Assembly: GCF_013377905.1 (NCBI RefSeq)
Contig: NZ_JABKAV010000011.1
Location: 34,913-98,912 of the forward strand
Length of the DNA stretch: 64,000 nt
Reading direction: 5' to 3'
From: Hymenobacter terrestris
GTDB taxonomy: Bacteria > Bacteroidota > Bacteroidia > Cytophagales > Hymenobacteraceae
The position numbers and the translations under genes were made by a program. Below, in pieces: positions 8,055 to 19,220 of the stretch (the stretch's first letter is position 1; the number at the start of each line of letters is the position of its first letter). The notes beneath the pieces are model-generated. The model was not told the DNA's origin, did not search any database, and saw nothing but the letters and a program-made list of their open reading frames with translations.

Positions 8055-8924
8055 TTACATCAACTCCTTAATCCGGCCAGTTAACCCTTCGCTGGCCTCC
8101 AGCAGCGGCAGGCGGACGGCATCAGAGCACAGGCCCTGGGCGGCCAGGGCGGCTTTTACGCCCACGGGGTTGCTCTCCTCATACATGAGCGGGTTGAGCT
8201 GGGCGAAGCCAAACAGCAGCTGGCTGGCTTCGTCGAAGTCGCCGTTGAGGGCAGCGCGGGTCATGGCCGAGAAGCGTTGCGGGAAGGCGTTGGCCAGCAC
8301 CGAGATGATGCCCGCGCCGCCGAAGCTGATGAGGGAGGTAGTCATCATATCGTCGCCCGAAATCAGCAGGAAATCGGTGGGCTTTTGGGCCGCAATGGCG
8401 ATGCACTGCTCCAGGTTTCCGCTGGCTTCCTTGATGCCGATGATGTTGGGGTGCTGGGCCAACTCCAGGGTTGTAGCGGCCGTGAGGTTGGAGCTGGTGC
8501 GGCCGGGCACGTTGTAGAGTAGCACGGGTATCGGACAGGCGTCGGCCAGGGCCTGGTAGTGAGCGATGATACCGCGCTGGCTGGGCTTGTTGTAGTAGGG
8601 CGAGGCTGAGAGCAGCGCGTCGTAGCCGCTTAAATCGGTGGTTTCCAGGCTGCGGACCAGTGCGGCCGTGTCGTTGCCGCCCAGGCCGTACACCAGCGGG
8701 GCGCGGTCGGCCGTGTGCTCACGAGCCACGCGCCGGATTTCGCTGCGCTCCTCAGTAGTCAGGGTCGGCGACTCGGCGGTGGTGCCGTTGATAACGAGGT
8801 AGTCGGTACCGTTTTCGAGCTGGAAATCGATGAGGCGACGCAGGGCCGGGTAGTCCACGGCGCGGTCGGGGGAGGGGAGGAAGGGCGTAACCAGGGCCAC
8901 ACCGGTGCCACGGAGTTTGTCCAT
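8055..8924 (-). CDS. dapA: 4-hydroxy-tetrahydrodipicolinate synthase
   Basis: A 289-residue class I aldolase that condenses pyruvate with aspartate semialdehyde in lysine and diaminopimelate synthesis. ATG 8924 (MDKLRGTGVALVTPF) matches the usual N-terminus; the frame extends further upstream but without a likely start. Catalytic residues are visible: Tyr137 in LLYNVPGRTS, Schiff-base Lys165 in GIKEASG, and the NGTTAESPTL segment, which replaces the classic TTGES as in other Bacteroidota. It is monocistronic, ending at the bidirectional hairpin at 7991-8039. Confidence 0.95.
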   Translation of the reverse strand: MDKLRGTGVALVTPFLPSPDRAVDYPALRRLIDFQLENGTDYLVINGTTAESPTLTTEERSEIRRVAREHTADRAPLVYGLGGNDTAALVRSLETTDLSGYDALLSASPYYNKPSQRGIIAHYQALADACPIPVLLYNVPGRTSSNLTAATTLELAQHPNIIGIKEASGNLEQCIAIAAQKPTDFLLISGDDMMTTSLISFGGAGIISVLANAFPQRFSAMTRAALNGDFDEASQLLFGFAQLNPLMYEESNPVGVKAALAAQGLCSDAVRLPLLEASEGLTGRIKELM

Positions 8925-9061
8925 GCGGGAAATAAGCGGTTGCTTTGTAGAAAGAAGGACCGGCGGCAAGATACGGCCGTCAGACCGAAGGTTCATCTGA
9001 TTTTCTTTCACTGTATTTTCCCCTGCGGCCCGCCTTTCGGCAGCCTGCACTCCCATCATCC

Positions 9062-9985
9062 ATGAAGTTCACGAAGTACCCCGTGCTGGCCGCCGCGCTG
9101 GCCACCCTGGCCGTGCTGCCTGCCTGCACCGAAACCAAAACCGCCGCCGGTACCGAAACCGCCGCTGCTACCGCCGAACTAGCCGCCGACTCGGCCCTGA
9201 CGGCCACTACCCCCACCGCCGGCAACGCCACGGCCGCCAGCCTGAACAACGGCAGCCCGGCCACCATCCCGGCCGGCCAACGGGCCGATGCTGCTACCGT
9301 GCTAGGTCGTAAGCAGGTGCCCATTCTGTGCTACCATCAGATTCGCGACTGGAAGTCATCCGACTCGAAAGGCGCTAAGGATTACATCATTCCGGTAGCT
9401 CAGTTCAAGGCCCAGATGAAGATGCTGGCCGACTCAGGCTACCACGCCATTCTGCCCGACCAGCTCTACGCCTACCTCACCACCGGTGCCCCGCTGCCCA
9501 GCAAGCCGGTCATGCTCACCTTCGATGATACCGACCTCGACCAGTTTACCGTGGCCCGCCCCACGCTGGAGAAGTACGGCTTCAAGGGCGTGTACTTCAT
9601 CATGACCGTGAGCCTCGGCCGCCCCCGCTACATGAGCAAGGCGCAGGTCAAGCAGCTTTCCGATGAGGGCAACGTCATCGGCTCGCACACCTGGGACCAC
9701 CACAACGTGAAGAAGTACCAGGGCCAGGACTGGGTGACCCAAATTGAGAAGCCTACCAAAGTGCTTGAAGAAATTACGGGCAAGAAAGTCAACTACTTCG
9801 CTTACCCCTTCGGCCTCTGGAACCCCGAGGCTATTCCGGAGCTGAAGTCGCGCGGCATGGACGCGGCGTTTATCCTGGCCGAAAAGCGCGACCAGCAGGA
9901 CCCGCTCTTCACCATCCGCCGCATCATCGCCAGCGGCTACTGGACCCCTCGCACTCTGCACAACAACATGGTGCAGAGCTTCTAG
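9062..9985 (+). CDS. Polysaccharide deacetylase (NodB) lipoprotein
   Basis: A 307-residue carbohydrate esterase family 4 protein. It has a lipobox VLPAC (Cys22), then an Ala/Thr-rich linker to about residue 80. The NodB domain follows: VPILCYHQIR, motif 1 TFDD at 153-156 with the catalytic and metal-binding aspartates, motif 2 SHTWDHH at 208-214, and FAYPFG as motif 3. It removes acetyl groups from a surface polysaccharide or peptidoglycan; the substrate is unclear. It is divergent from dapA and ends at a hairpin terminator. Confidence 0.92.
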   Translation: MKFTKYPVLAAALATLAVLPACTETKTAAGTETAAATAELAADSALTATTPTAGNATAASLNNGSPATIPAGQRADAATVLGRKQVPILCYHQIRDWKSSDSKGAKDYIIPVAQFKAQMKMLADSGYHAILPDQLYAYLTTGAPLPSKPVMLTFDDTDLDQFTVARPTLEKYGFKGVYFIMTVSLGRPRYMSKAQVKQLSDEGNVIGSHTWDHHNVKKYQGQDWVTQIEKPTKVLEEITGKKVNYFAYPFGLWNPEAIPELKSRGMDAAFILAEKRDQQDPLFTIRRIIASGYWTPRTLHNNMVQSF

Positions 9986-10015
9986 GCTCGAAATCAAAGA
10001 GAAGAAGTAAAGCGC

Positions 10016-10053
10016 AAAAGCCCCTGATGTCAATGCTGACGTCAGGGGCTTTT
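10016..10053. terminator. Hairpin terminator
   Basis: AAAAGCCCCTGA-type arms (10016-10032 and 10037-10053) pair almost perfectly and end in TTTT. It lies between the convergent deacetylase and spondin-domain genes and can serve both. Confidence 0.85.
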
Positions 10054-10121
10054 GGTGTGGCAGGCGTTGAGTGTTCGACCCGCGCCACGGAATAGGTCTG
10101 TCGGCACGCTGTGAGGGTAGC

Positions 10122-10814
10122 TTACTTGATGCGCTCCAGATGCCAGCTACCCAATGGGGGGCCGTCGGGGGCTGGTCCGGTGGCGGGGGGCAATGGCAAC
10201 CGCACAATTACCCCGGCCGGTAGCATCGGCTGGTCGGGTGCCGTGAAGGTAGCGCCGCCGTCGGTACCGGCATCGTAGGCCCGAGCTGCTATCCGGCGCT
10301 CGGCTACCCATTGCCCATCGGCTCCGAGCAGGTTTTCATTTTCCAGCGCCACAAACCAATCCGGGCTCGGCGCAATCATGGTTACCAGGCTCAGCCGGGG
10401 ATGCGCTGCATCCAGACGAATGGTGTCGGCCACCATGCCTGGCGAATTGATGTTGCCGCGACCTTCCATCAAGCGAAAAGCCGCCCCACTGCCTTGCAGA
10501 GCGTTGATTTCGGCGCGCAGCCCTGTGTTGTTGCCCCGCTCGGCCATGTCTTTGATGCCGGCACTAGCCAGCTGGCCCGGCTGAAACAGCAGGCCATCGG
10601 CGCGGTGGGAAGCGCCTACTACGGCGGAGAAATGGGCGCCGGCCGGGAAGCTGGCATGCGTGGCTGCACTCCAGCTGGCCTCGAACGTAACGCGGTACAG
10701 CGCCGCGCCAACTGCCGGGGCAGGCATTTCAGGCATGGATTCCACTCCTTCTGAACAGGCCGCCAAGCCCGCGAATAGCGGAAACAGGAACAATGGGCGC
10801 AGCAGACGGGGCAT
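10122..10814 (-). CDS. Spondin_N-domain lipoprotein
   Basis: A 230-residue lipoprotein (lipobox GLAAC, Cys20). The mature protein carries the marks of a spondin N-terminal domain: YRVTFEASWSAATHASFPAG, AHFSAVVGASHR, then AERGN and SLVTMIAPSPDWFVAL. The domain is best known from animal F-spondin, where it binds ions and matrix partners; bacterial copies are secreted or lipid-anchored and of unknown function. Here it would face the periplasm or cell surface. It appears monocistronic. The domain assignment is firm; the role (adhesion or ion binding) is inference. Confidence 0.87.
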   Translation of the reverse strand: MPRLLRPLFLFPLFAGLAACSEGVESMPEMPAPAVGAALYRVTFEASWSAATHASFPAGAHFSAVVGASHRADGLLFQPGQLASAGIKDMAERGNNTGLRAEINALQGSGAAFRLMEGRGNINSPGMVADTIRLDAAHPRLSLVTMIAPSPDWFVALENENLLGADGQWVAERRIAARAYDAGTDGGATFTAPDQPMLPAGVIVRLPLPPATGPAPDGPPLGSWHLERIK

Positions 10815-10935
10815 GGCGTGAGGAGTTAAGATGGGCTATAGTTGGTGCGCCGATGGCTACTTGGTCGTGAGGCAAGCCTCCTGACGCGCGGATACAGCGA
10901 ACGACTTAACCCCGCTCCGCAGTACAAGAGCGGCG

Positions 10936-11007
10936 GCGTCGTAAATGATACGGGTAAAACCGACTGGCAGGATTGCGCTCTGGTACGGTCCATATCATTT
11001 ACGGCGC
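10936..11007. terminator. Imperfect inverted repeat downstream of rhodanese gene
   Basis: A 15-bp arm pair (10936-10950 and 10993-11007, one mismatch) encloses a 42-nt loop and overlaps the region just beyond the rhodanese stop at 11014. It may act as a terminator for the minus strand; there is no clear T-run. Confidence 0.45.
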
Positions 11008-11013
11008 TTGACG

Positions 11014-11442
11014 CTACTTCACCTCGTCCTTCAGATCCTTGTAAGCCCCGGCATTCATAACGTGCTTAAAGCCTTTTTCCTGCATGAGTAGGGCGGTTTT
11101 GTTGCTGCGGTTGCCGGACGCGCAGTAGAGCACGTAGGTTTTACTGGGGTCGAGCTTCTGTAACTGCGCGGCCAGGTCGGGGGCGCGAAAATCCACATTG
11201 CCGGCGCCGGGCAGATGGCCGGTGGCAAATTCTTCGGGCGTGCGCACATCGAGTAGCACCACATTAGGCTGGCGAAGCGTCTTCTTCACCTCGGCGATGG
11301 ATGCTACCGGTACAGCGGCAACGGAAATAGCACCGGTACTGATTGGCTTAGGAGCCGGCGTTGGTGCGGCGGGCAGGGGCGTTTGGGCCAGCAAGGTCAG
11401 CGGCGCGAGGGCCAGGGTAATCAGCAGCAGGTGACGAAGCAT
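11014..11442 (-). CDS. Exported rhodanese-like protein
   Basis: A 142-residue single-domain rhodanese. ATG 11442 gives a signal peptide (cleavage near LLAQ, residue 20), a Pro/Ala linker, then LLDVRTPEEFATGHLPGAGNVDF and the active-site loop YCASGNRS with catalytic Cys107. It can transfer sulfane sulfur or bind thiols in the periplasm. An upstream in-frame extension to 11643 overlaps ligA and is unlikely. ligA starts further upstream on the same strand, with 73 bp between the ligA stop and this start. Confidence 0.88.
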   Translation of the reverse strand: MLRHLLLITLALAPLTLLAQTPLPAAPTPAPKPISTGAISVAAVPVASIAEVKKTLRQPNVVLLDVRTPEEFATGHLPGAGNVDFRAPDLAAQLQKLDPSKTYVLYCASGNRSNKTALLMQEKGFKHVMNAGAYKDLKDEVK

Positions 11443-11515
11443 GGTAAGTATTTCTGTGAGAGATGAATAAGAAGGCGGCCGGCCCAAACGTATTGCGTGC
11501 TTGGCCTGACCGAAG

Positions 11516-13657
<2,142 letters not shown>

Positions 13658-13701
13658 CTACGAATTGAGCAGGTGAAGCGGTGAATGCGCGAACTGGTAA
13701 A

Positions 13702-13744
13702 CAAGCAACCGCCTGCCATGCACAGCATGACAGGCGGTTGCTTG
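13702..13744. terminator. Hairpin terminator
   Basis: Arms CAAGCAACCGCCTG (13702 onward) and its complement ending at 13744 form a ~20-bp stem with a 3-nt loop and one mismatch. It lies just below the stop of the DUF4920 gene (minus strand) and above ligA. Confidence 0.85.
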
Positions 13745-13751
13745 GTTGTTC

Positions 13752-14273
13752 TTACTCCTGCACTAATACCCCGTCGGCCTCGAAGTTGAGCTGCTGCTGG
13801 GGCTCGGTGATGGCAGCAATTTCGGCGGACGATTTGCCGGCGTCCTTGGCATAGTGCTGCAGGTCGGATACGGGCACGGTTTCGCGGTGGGCCCAACCGT
13901 TGATGACGATGGTTTTGCCACTGATATCCTTGGGCACGAAGAAGGCGTAATCCTTGAACTTAATGCGCATGTCGCGGCCATCGGCCAGCTTCATGGTCAT
14001 CCAGCATCCTTTAGCCTGGCATACCTCGTTGGCGGTGCCCACCAGCTTCACCTGGGCCGAATCCTGGGTGCCAAGCAGCGTAGGCAGGGCCGACAGAGGT
14101 TGAGCGCCCTCGCCCGTAATGGCCGCGCCGTAGGTTTTGCCCTGGGGCGAATTGGCCGTTGGAGGAGAAACCTCCGGAGTGGTAACAGCCGTGCCGGAAG
14201 TGGTTGTTGCATTCTGGCAGGCGCCCAACAGCAGCAGCAGCAGCGCGGTGGGCAATAGGAGGAAAGGGCGCAT
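13752..14273 (-). CDS. DUF4920 lipoprotein
   Basis: A 173-residue lipoprotein with lipobox LLGAC (Cys19) and a Thr/Pro-rich linker. The conserved region holds TYGAAI, VKLVGTANEVCQAKGCWMTM, MRIKFKDYAFFVPKDISGK and VINGWAHRETVPV, as in the DUF4920 family. The CxxxGCW pair of cysteines suggests metal or heme-related binding, unproven. It ends in front of a hairpin terminator and lies 35 bp downstream of the DUF3108-like gene, so the two could be co-transcribed. Confidence 0.88.
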   Translation of the reverse strand: MRPFLLLPTALLLLLLGACQNATTTSGTAVTTPEVSPPTANSPQGKTYGAAITGEGAQPLSALPTLLGTQDSAQVKLVGTANEVCQAKGCWMTMKLADGRDMRIKFKDYAFFVPKDISGKTIVINGWAHRETVPVSDLQHYAKDAGKSSAEIAAITEPQQQLNFEADGVLVQE

Positions 14274-14308
14274 AAGCCAGGAAATGAAAAGCGGTAGAAA
14301 GTCGGAAT

Positions 14309-15109
14309 TTAGGACTTTTTGCGCTTACTCGTTTCTTTTACAATGGAGCCTGCCGATTGGTCCAGCCCCGTCAGTAGCCGTACCTGCTCCAGCCGGCCTT
14401 TTTTATCGTACACCTCCGACTTCACCAGCCCTACGGCGGGCGCGTAGTAATCCACCACCCGCACCGTAGAGCCCAGCTTCAGGTCGGTGCGGGCCACGGT
14501 AGCGCTTTCTAGCTCAGCCTCCACTTTATAGCACAGGAAGGTGCCGGCAGGTGTCGTAACCGACTCCTGGCCCGTTACGCGGCGCTTGCCAACGGTGGCG
14601 TAGACTTTCGCAATATCCACGGCCGAGCTACGCACATCAACCAACATGCCGCCCCCGGGTAATTCCGAGCCCACGGTGGGTTGGTTGGGCCAGGCCAGAG
14701 GCGTAGGGGTATAAGTCAGGAGCCGGTCGCGGAAGGAGCTGAGCTGCTCTGGCTTAAGTTGGTCGAGGCCGTCGGTAAAGGCCGTGTCCTGGCGGCAGCG
14801 GAAAGTCAGGTCGCGCAGGTACAACAGGCGTCCTTTGGTGTCGTAGGCTCCGCTTTTAAGCAGCACAGTGTTGGTGGTCTGGGTCTTTTTCTTGTTCTGC
14901 TCGGTGTCTAGGCTCACCACCCGCTGATGTAAATAGCCCGTGGTTGAGCCCCGCCCGTCCTGCAGAGTAAAAGTTCGGGCCGTGTTGTCGGCCAGGCCGA
15001 AAGGGTGGGGGCAGCTGGCCACCGGGGTAGAAGCCGAGAGGGTTTGGGCCTGCAGGGTTACCGTAGCCAAGAGGCCGGTGGCCAGAGCCACAAAGTAAGA
15101 GGAGGACAT
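14309..15109 (-). CDS. Exported DUF3108-like protein
   Basis: A 266-residue exported protein; ATG 15109 gives a signal peptide ending near LQAQ. The C-terminal half resembles DUF3108/TapB-type proteins: a beta-rich fold with VTGQESVTTPAGTFLCYKVE, then VRVVDYYAPAVGLVKSEVYDKKGR. The phrase 'tPAGtFxCyK...yyApxvGlVk' recurs in that family. Function is unknown, perhaps lipid or polymer carriage. It precedes the DUF4920 gene in the same direction. Family assignment is moderate. Confidence 0.75.
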   Translation of the reverse strand: MSSSYFVALATGLLATVTLQAQTLSASTPVASCPHPFGLADNTARTFTLQDGRGSTTGYLHQRVVSLDTEQNKKKTQTTNTVLLKSGAYDTKGRLLYLRDLTFRCRQDTAFTDGLDQLKPEQLSSFRDRLLTYTPTPLAWPNQPTVGSELPGGGMLVDVRSSAVDIAKVYATVGKRRVTGQESVTTPAGTFLCYKVEAELESATVARTDLKLGSTVRVVDYYAPAVGLVKSEVYDKKGRLEQVRLLTGLDQSAGSIVKETSKRKKS

Positions 15110-15364
15110 AGAAAAGAGCGAAGTGAAAATCTGACCCGACAAAACCGGCTGCACGCCCTGCATACGCAGGCCAGCCCATTTGGATTCTGCCGGGGACATA
15201 AGCTGTCAGGCAAAAGCCGTGCCCGTCCACAACTGTAACTTGCGCCCCGCAACGGCGTTTGCAGAGTTACCATCATCGGCCCGCGAGAGAACGTCATTCT
15301 CCGCTCCGAACTGCATGACGTTCTTGCCCCACGAATCAACCACTCACCACTTCATCACCAAACT

Positions 15365-15944
15365 ATGCCTGACCAACCTACTTCCTGGGCCGACACGGCC
15401 GCTTCGCTGCTCTCCAAGCTTTCGGGCGGCGTTGAACTGGCCCTGAATTTTGACCAGATGGAGTTGCAGGTGCCCAACGCCCAGAACCCTGGTACGCCTA
15501 CTACCTGGCGGCTCAACGGCGCGCTGCGCATCCGCACCCGGGGCGAGAACCCGCCTTCCGGTAACCTGCCGCCGGCCAACTCCAACCCCAGCACTCTTGG
15601 CTAGCGGCCTCGATATTGACGCGCAGTTGGTGGTGTCGCTTGATGGGGACGAGGTGCAGGTGGCGGGCACGGGTGGCTACCTGATTATCAATTTTCCCAG
15701 CCAGCGCGTATTCGACAAAATAACGGCCGGTCCTCCCAAAGACCCGCACGCGCCACCTAAGCCTAAAGGCCCGCCTGGCCCCGACCCACTGCAGCAACTC
15801 AACGACCTGGCCCGGCAGCTGGGCCTGATACTCGATTTGCGGGTGGCGGGCAAAACCCACGTTACGTTTGGCGCCAGCGGCAGCCCAAAAATTACCATCA
15901 ACGCAGTATTCGGTAAAATTGGCTCCTTCTTCCGTAAGCTGTAG
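15365..15944 (+). pseudogene. Hypothetical protein gene with a one-base frameshift
   Basis: Two overlapping frames read as one protein. The first runs from ATG 15365 to a stop at 15602-15604 (…NSNPSTLG-stop) and the second continues in the next frame from the same spot (LASGLDIDAQLVV…) to 15944. Total length is 580 bp, one base more than a multiple of three, so a single extra base near CTTGGCTAGC (about 15597-15603) explains both pieces. The joined product would be ~192 residues, acidic at the N-terminus, with a Pro/Lys-rich linker (HAPPKPKGPPGPDP). No family recognised. It could be a real mutation, a sequencing error or recoding. Confidence 0.65.
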
Positions 15945-16120
15945 CAGCCTGCCGGCAAGGAAGAAGCGAGAGAAAACCGGCCCGAAAAACGTACGGTTGT
16001 AACTGCCCATTTCGCGTACTTTAGAAACGGCCCGGTAAGCCGAAACCAGCTGTCGGCTTTCCGGAACTAAAGGCCCGTTGATTGGTTTTCATTTCGTACG
16101 TCTGTCCGTTTTCCTCGTCC

Positions 16121-16765
16121 ATGAGCTCCGACCACGACTTTCCTAAAAAAGTGGGTTCCAACCACCCCGCTTCCGCCTTCCAGCGCATGGAGCGCCTGCC
16201 ACCGCTGCAAATGATGCTGTACGTGGGGCTGGCCGGTATTACGGCGCTGTTTGTAGTGCTGGTTGGTGCCTATGCCTTCACGCATTTCCGGACCGGAGCG
16301 CCCAGTGGGGTGTTTGCTTTGCCGCGCTTCTTTTCGCTGAGTACCATTGTGCTGCTGGTCAGTAGCTATGTTATTGCCCAGGCCAGTCGAATTTATGCCC
16401 AAGACGACCTGCCTACGCTGCGCCGCTGCCTGGGTGCCACGTTACTGCTGAGCTGCGTTTTTGCTGGCCTGCAGGTGCTGGGGTGGCGCGAGCTGATGGC
16501 TCAGGGTGTATTCTTCGACGGTATGGCCAGCGGTTCGTTCGTGTACCTGCTTTCGGCCCTGCACGTGGCGCACCTGTTGGGCGGCATGCTGTTTTTGCTA
16601 GTGCTGCTGATACGCACCCACCACGCTGCCGCCGATGGTGTGCGCACGCTGGTATTCATCCGCAACCCCTACCGCCGCCTCCAACTGCGCATGGTCACGC
16701 TTTACTGGCACTTCATCGACGGCCTCTGGATTGCGCTGTTTGCGGCCTTTCTACTTCTATTTTGA
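16121..16765 (+). CDS. Cytochrome c oxidase subunit III-like protein
   Basis: A 214-residue heme-copper oxidase subunit III homologue starting at ATG 16121 (MSSDHDFPKK). Five transmembrane helices are visible, with FFSLSTIVLLVSSYVIAQA, GSFVYLLSALHVAHLLGGMLF and the closing LRMVTLYWHFIDGLWIALF, the last being the family signature (YWHFVDxVW). No other oxidase subunits are adjacent, so this looks like an orphan copy. It may join an oxidase encoded elsewhere. Confidence 0.88.
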   Translation: MSSDHDFPKKVGSNHPASAFQRMERLPPLQMMLYVGLAGITALFVVLVGAYAFTHFRTGAPSGVFALPRFFSLSTIVLLVSSYVIAQASRIYAQDDLPTLRRCLGATLLLSCVFAGLQVLGWRELMAQGVFFDGMASGSFVYLLSALHVAHLLGGMLFLLVLLIRTHHAAADGVRTLVFIRNPYRRLQLRMVTLYWHFIDGLWIALFAAFLLLF

Positions 16766-17106
16766 GCCCCTGCAGGCAAGGGAAATAAAAATTCCTGCCC
16801 CCGGTACCTGAGTAGGTATTGGGGGTAGGAATTTTAAGTGGTAGATATCACGCAAAAAGCGAGTGGCGCGAAGCCCCAGCTTTATGGGCCGGTGCTGACA
16901 GCCGCGCCGTAATTCAGTGATACACGAAGCAGGAGCTTTGTGCTTTTTTCGTAAGTCACGCTCGGTGCAGCGGCCCGAACGTCCTGCCGGCCGCTACCGA
17001 AACCGGCACTCAGCGGCCGGGGTAAAGGCTAACTGTAAGCCACTGAATTTGAGCGGTGGGGCCGTACCTTAGGTCCCGCATCCTGTTCTCCACTTCAATC
17101 CGCTCC
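16766..17106. other. Intergenic region
   Basis: A 341-bp gap. It begins with the terminator of the subunit III gene (16789-16834) and ends with TACCTTAG at 17065-17072, a one-mismatch form of the -7 box, ahead of the M1 peptidase gene. I see no open frame or repeat of note between them. Confidence 0.5.
16789..16834 (+). terminator. Hairpin terminator
   Basis: Arms AAATTCCTGCCCCCGGTACC and GGTATTGGGGGTAGGAATTT pair over 20 bp with two mismatches and a 6-nt loop, directly after the subunit III gene. Confidence 0.85.
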
Positions 17107-19128
17107 ATGCGCCTTTCTATTCTTCTGCTGACGCTGAGTGGTCTGCTGGCAGGCAGCCTATCGGCCAACGCTCAGCTGCCCACCTATCGCCCTATCACTA
17201 CCGACCTCGATGGCTCGGCAGCCGAGGCCTGCGCCCGCGTGCATACCGGCGCGGCGGCCCGCCCGGCCTACGCCAGCCTTAGCCACCGCCAGAAAATGGC
17301 GGGCTACGACGTCAAGTACTACAAACTCGATATCCGGCTGAGCAACACCAGCCGTAACGTGGGCGGCACGGTGACTATAAAGGCCCGCACCGGCAGCCAG
17401 CCGCTCGACTCGCTGGCCTTCGAGCTGTACAGCACCTTCGCCATCGAATCGGTGGTGGTAAACGGGCAGGCCAGCGCCGGCCTGCGCCGCAAAGGTCAGG
17501 GCGACGTAACGGTGGGTCTGGCCCAGCCCGTGGCCGCCAACACGCTGTTTGAGGCCCGCATTACTTACAATGGTACGGCTCCCAACAGCAACGCGGGCGC
17601 CATCGGCAACGCTCTGAACACCCGCATTGCGCCCACCTACAACGTGAGCACCACGTGGAGCCTGTCGGAGCCCTACAACGCCTATGAGTGGTGGCCCTGC
17701 AAGCAGGTGCTCACCGATAAAGCCGATTCGACCGACGTGTGGGTGACGACAGCCGCAGCCAACAAAGTGGGCTCCAACGGGGTACTGGAGCGCGTAACCA
17801 ACCTGCCCAACAACGAGGTGCGTTATGAGTGGAAGTCGCGCCACCCGATTGTCTACTATCTGGTTTCGGTGGCTGTGGCGCCTTATATCGAGTATGTGAA
17901 CTACGCCAATCCCGTAGGTGGCCCGCGTATTCCCATCGTGAACTACATTTACAACCAGGCCGCCCTCAATTTCTACCGCGCCGAATTAGACCGGACGCCG
18001 GGCTTCATTGAGAGCTTTTCGGCCCAGGTGGGTCTCTACCCGTTTGCCAACGAGAAGTATGGCCACAGCATGGCACCTATTGGCGGCGGCATGGAGCACC
18101 AGACCATGACCACCCAAGACGGCTTCAATTTCACGCTTACGGCCCACGAACTGTTCCATCAGTGGTTCGGCAACAACGTAACCTGTGGGGCCTGGGAAGA
18201 CATCTGGCTTAATGAAGGCTTTGCTTCCTACGGCGAGTACCTCGCGCTGAACGCGTTTTCTACGCCCGTTGCGGCCCGTAGCTGGCTCAATCAAGCTCAT
18301 AGCTCAGCCATGAGCCAGCCCGGCGGCAGCGTACTCGTGAGTGATACCAGCAACGTAGGTCGCATCTTCAGCTCCCGGCTCAGCTACAAGAAAGGAGCGG
18401 CTGTTGTACACATGCTGCGCTACCTGCTCAATGACGACGCCAAGTTCTTCCGGGTACTGCGCACCTTCCAGAGCACCTATGGCGGGCGCACGGCCCGCAC
18501 CCGCGACCTGCAACGGCTTTTCGAGGCCGAAGCCGGCCGGTCGTTGCAGTACTTCTTTGACCAGTGGTTCCGGGGTGAAGGCTACCCTACGTTTGCGTTG
18601 CGCTGGAACCAGACTGGCGGTCTGGTGTATCTGCAGAGCACCCAAACCGTATCGATGCCTACCGTTACGCCCTTTTTCCAAACCGATATCGACTACCGCC
18701 TGACTTTTGCCGATAACAGCACCCGCATCGTCCGCTTTGCCCAGACGCAGCCGGTACGCACGCTAGCCGTGGCCGAGTCGCGCGCAGTCGTCGGCATCGA
18801 AATCGACCCCGACCAGTGGCTGCTTAACAGCACTGCCGGCCCGGCCGTGCGCGACGAGGGAGTTATAACGAGCACCCAAGCGGCCCGTGCGCCACAGCTC
18901 AGCGTGTACCCCAACCCCTGCCGCGACCAGTTGCACCTAGCCGATTTCAGCGGCCCGAGCGCTCAGGCCGTGGTAACCGATGCCGCCGGCCGCGTAGTGT
19001 TGCGCCAAACCGTGCCCGCCGCCCGCCCCGTGCTCCAAACAAGCACGCTGCTCCCTGGCCTTTACCACCTGCGTCTACTCAGTCCCGATGGTTCGGCCAG
19101 CCGCGCCCGGTTCGTGAAGGAGGACTAG
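17107..19128 (+). CDS. M1 family metallopeptidase with T9SS sorting domain
   Basis: A 673-residue secreted zinc aminopeptidase. ATG 17107 starts a signal peptide ending near ANAQ. The M1 core shows the exopeptidase motif GGGMEHQTM and the zinc site HELFH (347-351) with Glu370 in NEGFASYGEY, spaced as expected (HExxH-x18-E). A C-terminal region from about residue 599 begins LSVYPNP and ends GLYHLRLLSPDGSASRARFV, the type A sorting signal for type IX secretion. The protein is thus exported to the surface or medium and trims peptides. It is monocistronic and closed by a strong terminator. Confidence 0.94.
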   Translation: MRLSILLLTLSGLLAGSLSANAQLPTYRPITTDLDGSAAEACARVHTGAAARPAYASLSHRQKMAGYDVKYYKLDIRLSNTSRNVGGTVTIKARTGSQPLDSLAFELYSTFAIESVVVNGQASAGLRRKGQGDVTVGLAQPVAANTLFEARITYNGTAPNSNAGAIGNALNTRIAPTYNVSTTWSLSEPYNAYEWWPCKQVLTDKADSTDVWVTTAAANKVGSNGVLERVTNLPNNEVRYEWKSRHPIVYYLVSVAVAPYIEYVNYANPVGGPRIPIVNYIYNQAALNFYRAELDRTPGFIESFSAQVGLYPFANEKYGHSMAPIGGGMEHQTMTTQDGFNFTLTAHELFHQWFGNNVTCGAWEDIWLNEGFASYGEYLALNAFSTPVAARSWLNQAHSSAMSQPGGSVLVSDTSNVGRIFSSRLSYKKGAAVVHMLRYLLNDDAKFFRVLRTFQSTYGGRTARTRDLQRLFEAEAGRSLQYFFDQWFRGEGYPTFALRWNQTGGLVYLQSTQTVSMPTVTPFFQTDIDYRLTFADNSTRIVRFAQTQPVRTLAVAESRAVVGIEIDPDQWLLNSTAGPAVRDEGVITSTQAARAPQLSVYPNPCRDQLHLADFSGPSAQAVVTDAAGRVVLRQTVPAARPVLQTSTLLPGLYHLRLLSPDGSASRARFVKED

Positions 19129-19141
19129 AAAATCGTAAGCT

Positions 19142-19206
19142 CCAAAAACGGGTAAGGCCGCTAAATTTCCTTCTATAGGAAGTTCAGCGGCCTTACCCGT
19201 TTTTGG
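19142..19206. terminator. Bidirectional hairpin terminator
   Basis: Arms starting CCAAAAACGGGTAAGGCCGC at 19142 and ending TTTTTGG at 19206 pair over about 20 bp around a 20-nt loop. It serves the convergent M1 peptidase and the unknown gene at 19221. Confidence 0.88.
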
Positions 19207-19220
19207 GGCTGTGCAAGCTT

